Assembly: GCF_004208415.1 (NCBI RefSeq)
Contig: NZ_CP035758.1
Location: forward strand, 4,960,001 to 5,024,000
Direction: 5' to 3'
DNA length: 64,000 nt
Source: Ktedonosporobacter rubrisoli
GTDB taxonomy: Bacteria > Chloroflexota > Ktedonobacteria > Ktedonobacterales > Ktedonobacteraceae
The position numbers and the translations under genes were made by a program. Positions 59,481-64,000 of the stretch are shown here, in pieces. Every line of letters begins with the position of its first letter. Within the stretch, counting starts at the first letter, position 1. The notes under the pieces were generated by a model that was not told the origin of the DNA, made no database searches, and saw only the letters and a program-made list of their open reading frames with translations.

Positions 59481-60251
59481 ATGGAAATAAAGCCATCTCT
59501 ACTTGCTCACCAGCACGAGCCGTCTCAGGACCACATCTCGCAGCAACCGACAATACCACATCCGGCCCTCGATACTTCAGCTGAGCAATTGACGAGCGAG
59601 AAGCGGAAACGCTACATTACGCGTGGCATCGCTCTTGGGCTTGCGCTTGCCCTGGCTTTAACCCTCTATTTCATCTGGCGGCCCAGCAACACCAGCTCGA
59701 CAGCTTCGTCTTCAAGCGGGCAATCCTTTAATCCAGCCAAAACCACACCCAATGCATCAGCGGCTTCCACTAACACAGGCCCTACCATCGAAGTCTATGT
59801 AACAGGAGCAGTCAAGCATCCAGGCGTGTATAAGCTGACAGGAGACGCGCGCGTTTATCAGTTGCTCCAGGCTGCAGGTGGTCCCCAGGCCAATGCAAAC
59901 CTGGTCGCGCTCAATCTTGCTGCTAAATTAAATGATGGGCAAGAGGTGTATGTAACCATCGTGGGAGAGCGTCCCCCAACATATGTGGGAGGCGTCCCGG
60001 GTCCGGCCTCGACTAGCTCAAATAGTGGCGCGACAGGCGGTACAGGTGGCACCACGGCACCCGGTCAGCTCGTTAACATTAATACGGCCAGTGCTGACGA
60101 CCTGCGCAAGAACCTCCATATCAGTAGCACTACAGCACAAGCCATCGTGAACTATCGTATGCAACAAGGCCCTTATACATCCGTAGAACAGTTATCGCAG
60201 GTAGTAAGCAGTACAATTTTTAATAAGATCAAAGGAATGGTCACCGTTTGA
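59481..60251 (+). CDS. comEA: ComEA family competence DNA-binding protein
   Basis: 256 residues. A cytosolic N-terminus (1-43), one TM helix (about 48-66), a Ser/Thr-rich linker, an SLBB domain starting IEVYVTGAVKHPGVYKL (about 103-160), a Gly/Thr linker, and a C-terminal helix-hairpin-helix (VNINTASADDLRKNLHISS to GPYTSVEQLSQV). This is the full ComEA layout: external dsDNA receptor for natural transformation. A small membrane gene overlaps its stop (TGATG), and comEC follows. No ATG alternative is better placed. Confidence 0.94.
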   Translation: MEIKPSLLAHQHEPSQDHISQQPTIPHPALDTSAEQLTSEKRKRYITRGIALGLALALALTLYFIWRPSNTSSTASSSSGQSFNPAKTTPNASAASTNTGPTIEVYVTGAVKHPGVYKLTGDARVYQLLQAAGGPQANANLVALNLAAKLNDGQEVYVTIVGERPPTYVGGVPGPASTSSNSGATGGTGGTTAPGQLVNINTASADDLRKNLHISSTTAQAIVNYRMQQGPYTSVEQLSQVVSSTIFNKIKGMVTV

Positions 60252-60523
60252 TGGCACTCTCTAACAGTCTGCTCAGTGTTCTCAATATCGTAATCTGGGT
60301 TATAGCTATTCTGCTAGGATTGGCCTCCGGCTCAGTAGTGGGCGCCCTTGCCGGTACGTTGCTAGGCTGGATCATTGCTAATTCGCTTGACGAGAACATC
60401 GGACAGGGAGGCCGCCGAGGGAAGCAGATAGGTCGGCTTATAGGTATCGCGCTAGGTATCGCCCTGGCTATCTACTTCGTACCCAGCATCACGGCCTTCG
60501 TCACACAAGCCATTAATCGCTAG
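60251..60523 (+). CDS. Small two-TM membrane protein between comEA and comEC
   Basis: 90 residues. Two hydrophobic segments (about 8-40, VIWVIAILLGLASGSVVGALAG; and 65-85, IGIALGIALAIYFV) with a glycine-rich basic loop (GQGGRRGKQIGR). Its ATG overlaps the comEA stop codon (TGATG), which implies translational coupling. I do not recognise the family; the position suggests a competence-linked membrane role or a simple hitchhiker. Confidence 0.75.
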   Translation: MALSNSLLSVLNIVIWVIAILLGLASGSVVGALAGTLLGWIIANSLDENIGQGGRRGKQIGRLIGIALGIALAIYFVPSITAFVTQAINR

Positions 60524-60782
60524 CAGCATCTCGTAAATTTATATGGTCTTCTATGCAGGCAACTTGCGCTGACTGCAAACAGGGGGAACTTTGCTTGCAA
60601 AAACGTCAGCAGCTTTTCACAGCTTAACAATAATCAGGCAGGAGGCAGCTATCGCTATAGTAAATCGCCAGCATTTAGCACAGGCTTCCTTTTCTTTAAG
60701 CCTGGATAATGGACAAAGCGCAGTCAAGCTAAGCTTTCTGTTTCTCTAATAGGCAAAAACTAAATAGTAGCGAGAATTTGAT

Positions 60783-63263
60783 ATGCGAGGACTGACCTTA
60801 GTTGGCATAGCGGGCTCGTGGTTAGTGGGCATGCTCCTCGATTCCCTTCTCCCTCTACCACCGCTTGCTCTACTTATCGACCTTGGAGCGGCTTCTATTT
60901 TCTTTGCTCTGCTCTGGCATGATCGGCAAGGACGTTTCGTTATGGGCCTTGTTCTGTGCCTCTTGCTGGGAGGGCTACGTTTTTCCCTAGCCTCTCCGTT
61001 AAACGACCCACACAGCATTGCTAGATTGCTTAATACAAATTCACTGACTATTGATGGCATAGTCTCAGATGAACCAAAATCCGAAGGGCGGAGCCGGGTA
61101 CTCATTATCTCGGCAGATAAGATGAGCACTGATAATGGTAAGAGCTGGCAAATTACCGATGGGCGACTAGAGGTCAGGGAACTAGAAAACGGCGCCGATA
61201 ACCCTTATGGAGCCAATTATGGAGATACAGTTGAATTGAAGGGGAAGCTTCAAGCGCCTCAGCAAAGCCCACCCGATATCCTGGCCACGATGGCTTTTCC
61301 ACGGGTAAGCGTGACAAGCAGGAATACCAATCTGATCATCGCCGCCCTATATCGTCTCCGCACAGCTTTAGCCATAGCTATTGAACGAGCCATGCCCGAG
61401 CCGGCCGCAGCGCTCCTGATCGCCATTCTACTCAGCCTGCATACGCCTGCCCTCAAGCCGCTTGTGCCCATATTTAATGTAACTGGTACTGCACACCTTA
61501 TCGCCCCCTCCGGCTTTAAGGTGACAGTTCTGGCCGGGCTGGTAGTCAGCGCCACATCCTGGCTGCACAAACGGCCAGCGGCGGATCAGTTTCTCCTGCC
61601 GGCCCAAAAGCGCGGAGGCTGGAAAGCATGGCTCATTACAGTTGGAACGCTCTTGTGTATTGGCAGCTATACAATGCTCAGCGGGGCCGGCCCGGCGGCC
61701 GTACGTTCTGGCATTATGGGCTCACTACTCATCGTCGCGCCCCGCCTGGGACGGCGCTACAATATCTATACAGCGCTAGCCCTGACGGCTCTCCTCATGA
61801 GTCTCATTAATCCCTTCGTAATTTGGGATGTGGGCTTTCAACTTTCTTTTTTAGGAACTTGCGGAATTGTCATACTCACTCCCTTCTTTCAGCATCTGCT
61901 TCGTCCGCTGGAACGGCTTCCTCTCGGCGAACATATCTCTACAATTAGCGCGGTAACGCTGGCCGCACAGATCGCCACCATGCCCATTCTTGCCGTAAAC
62001 TTCCAGACCATCTCATTTATAGCACCGCTGGCAAATATCCTCACAGTTCCACTTCTTGGTGCCTTTATCGCCCTGGGCTGCTGCATCGGTATAGCAGGTC
62101 TCATCTCTGGACCACTTGCTATGGCTTGCAGTTGGGCAGCCTGGCCTCTGCTCTGGTATATGATAACAATCACTACCTGGTGCGCCAACTTGCCTCTGGC
62201 CTACCTGGCGGCTAGCAATATCAATGGTATTACTGCCTGGAGCTACTATATACTGCTAGCTTTGCTGACCCTATTCATCGTGAGGAAATGGCCAGCGCTA
62301 ACTACTTACACCTCTTCAGTTGCCCAACACGCAAGCTTGTTACATTTATCGCCTCGTAGCTGGCGGCTAGTTCAACTTGGCATCGCTCTGTCTATGGTCT
62401 TAGCCACTGGCATAGGGATGCTGACATTCTCTCCTGGGGCTCAGCTCACCATCTCGTTTCTCAGCGTGGGGCCGGCTAAGCAGGCTCCCCAGGGCGAAGC
62501 TATTCTTATTCGCACGCCCGATGATAGAGCTGTCCTGATTGACGGAGGGCCAGATATAACTTCATTAGCGCAGGGGCTAGATAGTCGTCTTGCCATATGG
62601 CAACGTTCCCTGAACACTATCGTTCTTACTACTCCTCGTCCCGACCATCTCACCGGCCTGCAAGATATCGTACAACGCTACCAGATAAATACAGCCATAG
62701 ACGCGGGAATGCTGCACCCCAATATAGCCTATACCCTGTGGCGTCGTTCTTTAGAGCAGCATGGTATTCCCTATAAGCCCGTTGCCCAGGGGGCGGCTAT
62801 TACCCAGGGTTCAGAGCTTACCTTTCAGGTCCTCTGGCCTCCTTCGCAGCTGCATAAAAGCAGTAGAGAGGCGTTCGATAATGGACTCATCTTGCGACTG
62901 ATAACGCCTCATCTGCGCATCCTCTTCTTAGGAGTAACAAGCCTGAGCCAGTACGCCTTAATGGGCCTCTTACAAAGTTGTGGACCCGGCTATCTCCAGG
63001 CCGACGTTGTGCAGCTGGTTAGCGAGCAGGGCAAAGCTTTTCCGGCCACCTTACCCATACTTTTAAAGCTGGCTCATCCCACATTAGTCGTCGTCACACC
63101 CTCCACTCTCAGCAAGCAACTTAACAAGTCAAGCCAGGCGAACGTAATCCCTTTATCATCTTCTCTCGCCGGTCCCTGGAAAACCATGCAGACAGCCCAG
63201 ACAGGCACACTAGAAATTATCAGCACGCCAGAAAGATGGACTACAACCTATGCTTCTCTGTAA
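60783..63263 (+). CDS. comEC: ComEC/Rec2 family DNA-uptake channel with degenerate metallo-beta-lactamase-like domain
   Basis: 826 residues. N-terminal TM segments, an OB-fold-like external part (IDGIVSDEPKSEGR), the competence membrane domain (HLIAPSGFKVTVLAGLV, AVRSGIMGSLL, DVGFQLSFLGTCGIVILTP), and a C-terminal domain from about 560. The last corresponds to the metallo-beta-lactamase part, but the DxGQGD motif reads SVGPAKQAPQGEA, the HxHxDH motif reads TPRPDH, and no GD or GHHGS motif follows. DNA strand degradation may thus be absent. Third gene of the comEA cluster; weak ribosome site. Confidence 0.9.
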   Translation: MRGLTLVGIAGSWLVGMLLDSLLPLPPLALLIDLGAASIFFALLWHDRQGRFVMGLVLCLLLGGLRFSLASPLNDPHSIARLLNTNSLTIDGIVSDEPKSEGRSRVLIISADKMSTDNGKSWQITDGRLEVRELENGADNPYGANYGDTVELKGKLQAPQQSPPDILATMAFPRVSVTSRNTNLIIAALYRLRTALAIAIERAMPEPAAALLIAILLSLHTPALKPLVPIFNVTGTAHLIAPSGFKVTVLAGLVVSATSWLHKRPAADQFLLPAQKRGGWKAWLITVGTLLCIGSYTMLSGAGPAAVRSGIMGSLLIVAPRLGRRYNIYTALALTALLMSLINPFVIWDVGFQLSFLGTCGIVILTPFFQHLLRPLERLPLGEHISTISAVTLAAQIATMPILAVNFQTISFIAPLANILTVPLLGAFIALGCCIGIAGLISGPLAMACSWAAWPLLWYMITITTWCANLPLAYLAASNINGITAWSYYILLALLTLFIVRKWPALTTYTSSVAQHASLLHLSPRSWRLVQLGIALSMVLATGIGMLTFSPGAQLTISFLSVGPAKQAPQGEAILIRTPDDRAVLIDGGPDITSLAQGLDSRLAIWQRSLNTIVLTTPRPDHLTGLQDIVQRYQINTAIDAGMLHPNIAYTLWRRSLEQHGIPYKPVAQGAAITQGSELTFQVLWPPSQLHKSSREAFDNGLILRLITPHLRILFLGVTSLSQYALMGLLQSCGPGYLQADVVQLVSEQGKAFPATLPILLKLAHPTLVVVTPSTLSKQLNKSSQANVIPLSSSLAGPWKTMQTAQTGTLEIISTPERWTTTYASL

Positions 63264-63469
63264 CGTACAATGAATGAATACTTGATAGTAGGAAAGATGA
63301 ATCCTGAAGGAACGCACTTCCTTAGCTGGAAGAGACTTTGCTTCCTTGAGTTAACAATAGATAAATATAATGTAATATCATGCAAGATTTAGCCTTGAGC
63401 TTTCCACTAAAAAGTCAGATAGCCTAAGACTAAAGGACAGCACTAAGCCAGAGAAGGATTTGGTTTATT

Positions 63470-64000
63470 ATGGTCTGCACACGCTGCGGAAACACCATAG
63501 CTGACAACACTATCGTTTGTCCAGCCTGCGGAGCGGTTAACCCCCAACCCCAAACACATGCCGAGCCCTCCACAAGCTACGGACAATATGCCCCAGGCAG
63601 CCAGGAGGAACATATCTCATCTGGAGCAAGTTCAATATCCCCACAAGCCGGCAGGGCTACCCCCCATCAGGCAGGCTACAGTTCCCCTCACGCCTCTCAT
63701 CCTGGTTACGCACCTGCTTACAATGCAGCCCCGCTCTATAGACAAGCGACATTCGCCCAGGGCTTTACCGTCTCTAATAAGAACGATACAGCTCTCATCG
63801 CTGAGATCATTCTTTCTCTCTTTGGCATATTTGGAGTTGGCTGGCTCATGGCACGCGAAACAACAGTCGGCATCATTTTGCTTGTTTGTAGCTTTTTGAT
63901 TTACTGGCCCCTCATGCTCTTAGGCACTGTCTTTACGTTGGGCATCGGCCTTGTCTGCCTGGGACCGCTAGCTATCGGGGCTATCATTCTCAACATATTG
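63470..64000 (+). CDS. Zinc-ribbon membrane protein (3' truncated by window edge)
   Basis: 177 codons are visible and the frame is open at the right edge. The N-terminal zinc ribbon is CTRCG (residues 3-7) and CPACG (18-22). A Gln/Ser/Gly/Tyr-rich low-complexity region (30-95) precedes hydrophobic helices starting LIAEIILSLFGIFGVGWLMA and continuing to the end. It looks like the 'zinc-ribbon plus TM' proteins common in Chloroflexota and Actinobacteria. AAGGA lies 12 nt before the ATG. Function unknown. Confidence 0.75.
   Translation, partial: MVCTRCGNTIADNTIVCPACGAVNPQPQTHAEPSTSYGQYAPGSQEEHISSGASSISPQAGRATPHQAGYSSPHASHPGYAPAYNAAPLYRQATFAQGFTVSNKNDTALIAEIILSLFGIFGVGWLMARETTVGIILLVCSFLIYWPLMLLGTVFTLGIGLVCLGPLAIGAIILNIL

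Overview
The window is a bacterial chromosome segment of moderate GC content. It most resembles the class Ktedonobacteria (Chloroflexota). This placement is an inference from the gene families: a DUF929 thioredoxin-like protein, a DUF4388 protein, roadblock/MglA signalling genes, a short HTH plus GAF-like regulator, an MshA-like GT4 glycosyltransferase, an F420-type LLM oxidoreductase, and Csx14/Csx15 proteins of the kind seen in Chloroflexota. No 16S rRNA gene is present to confirm it. Genes are dense on both strands, mostly singly or in operons of two or three, with many recognisable hairpin terminators and a few near-consensus sigma-70 promoters.

Layout. 1-5.4 kb: the 3' part of a tRNA-dihydrouridine synthase, a small helical protein, a START-like protein, a highly structured probable noncoding RNA of about 410 nt (2860-3269) with its own promoter, terminator and embedded mini-ORF, a two-TM protein, an HD phosphohydrolase behind twin palindromic operators, and an unknown helical protein. 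5.4-12.4 kb: mnmA-lepA operon with a leader terminator, UPF0145 protein, SBP56-type methanethiol oxidase, 8-oxoguanine deaminase-like amidohydrolase. 12.6-19.6 kb: small membrane protein, SWIM-finger protein, a second possible ncRNA, GT4 glycosyltransferase, T2SSE-like ATPase, histidine phosphatase, DUF929 protein, glyoxalase-fold protein. 19.6-28 kb: tRNA-Glu, moeA, an NtrC-like AAA+ regulator with altered GAFTGA loop, DUF4388 protein, tRNA-Ser next to serS, a TIM-barrel isomerase, DUF402 and HEAT-like proteins. 28-36.3 kb: GT39-like and acyltransferase-3 envelope enzymes, small HAD protein, roadblock-roadblock-MglA operon, guaB with a terminator hairpin in its leader, and a frameshifted tiny membrane protein. 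36.7-48 kb: ABC-2 exporter, HTH-GAF regulator, VKOR, methyltransferase, two peptide-ABC ATPases, LLM oxidoreductase, cytidylate-kinase-like protein, DHA2-type MFS exporter. 48-51.8 kb: an island of four CRISPR-ancillary genes (csx15, Can2/Card1-like nuclease, csx14-like CARF-HTH, NTPase-Csx3). 52-64 kb: ECF41 sigma factor with a matching upstream promoter, cyclase-family hydrolase, a 36-bp perfect palindrome, flavin disulfide reductase, K+-independent H+-pyrophosphatase, tRNA-Arg, and a comEA-orf-comEC competence cluster, followed by a zinc-ribbon membrane protein cut by the right edge.

The two regions most worth attention are the Csx island and the 2.86-3.27 kb RNA. The island holds a cyclic-oligoadenylate-type sensor nuclease, a CARF transcription regulator and a ring-nuclease-like Csx3 fusion, with no Cas10, no effector complex and no CRISPR array within the window. 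Either it serves a type III system elsewhere in the genome, or it is a stand-alone nucleotide-signalling defence module. The RNA has at least eight hairpins and matches none of the RNA families I can recognise by eye. All calls come from reading the sequence without database searches.
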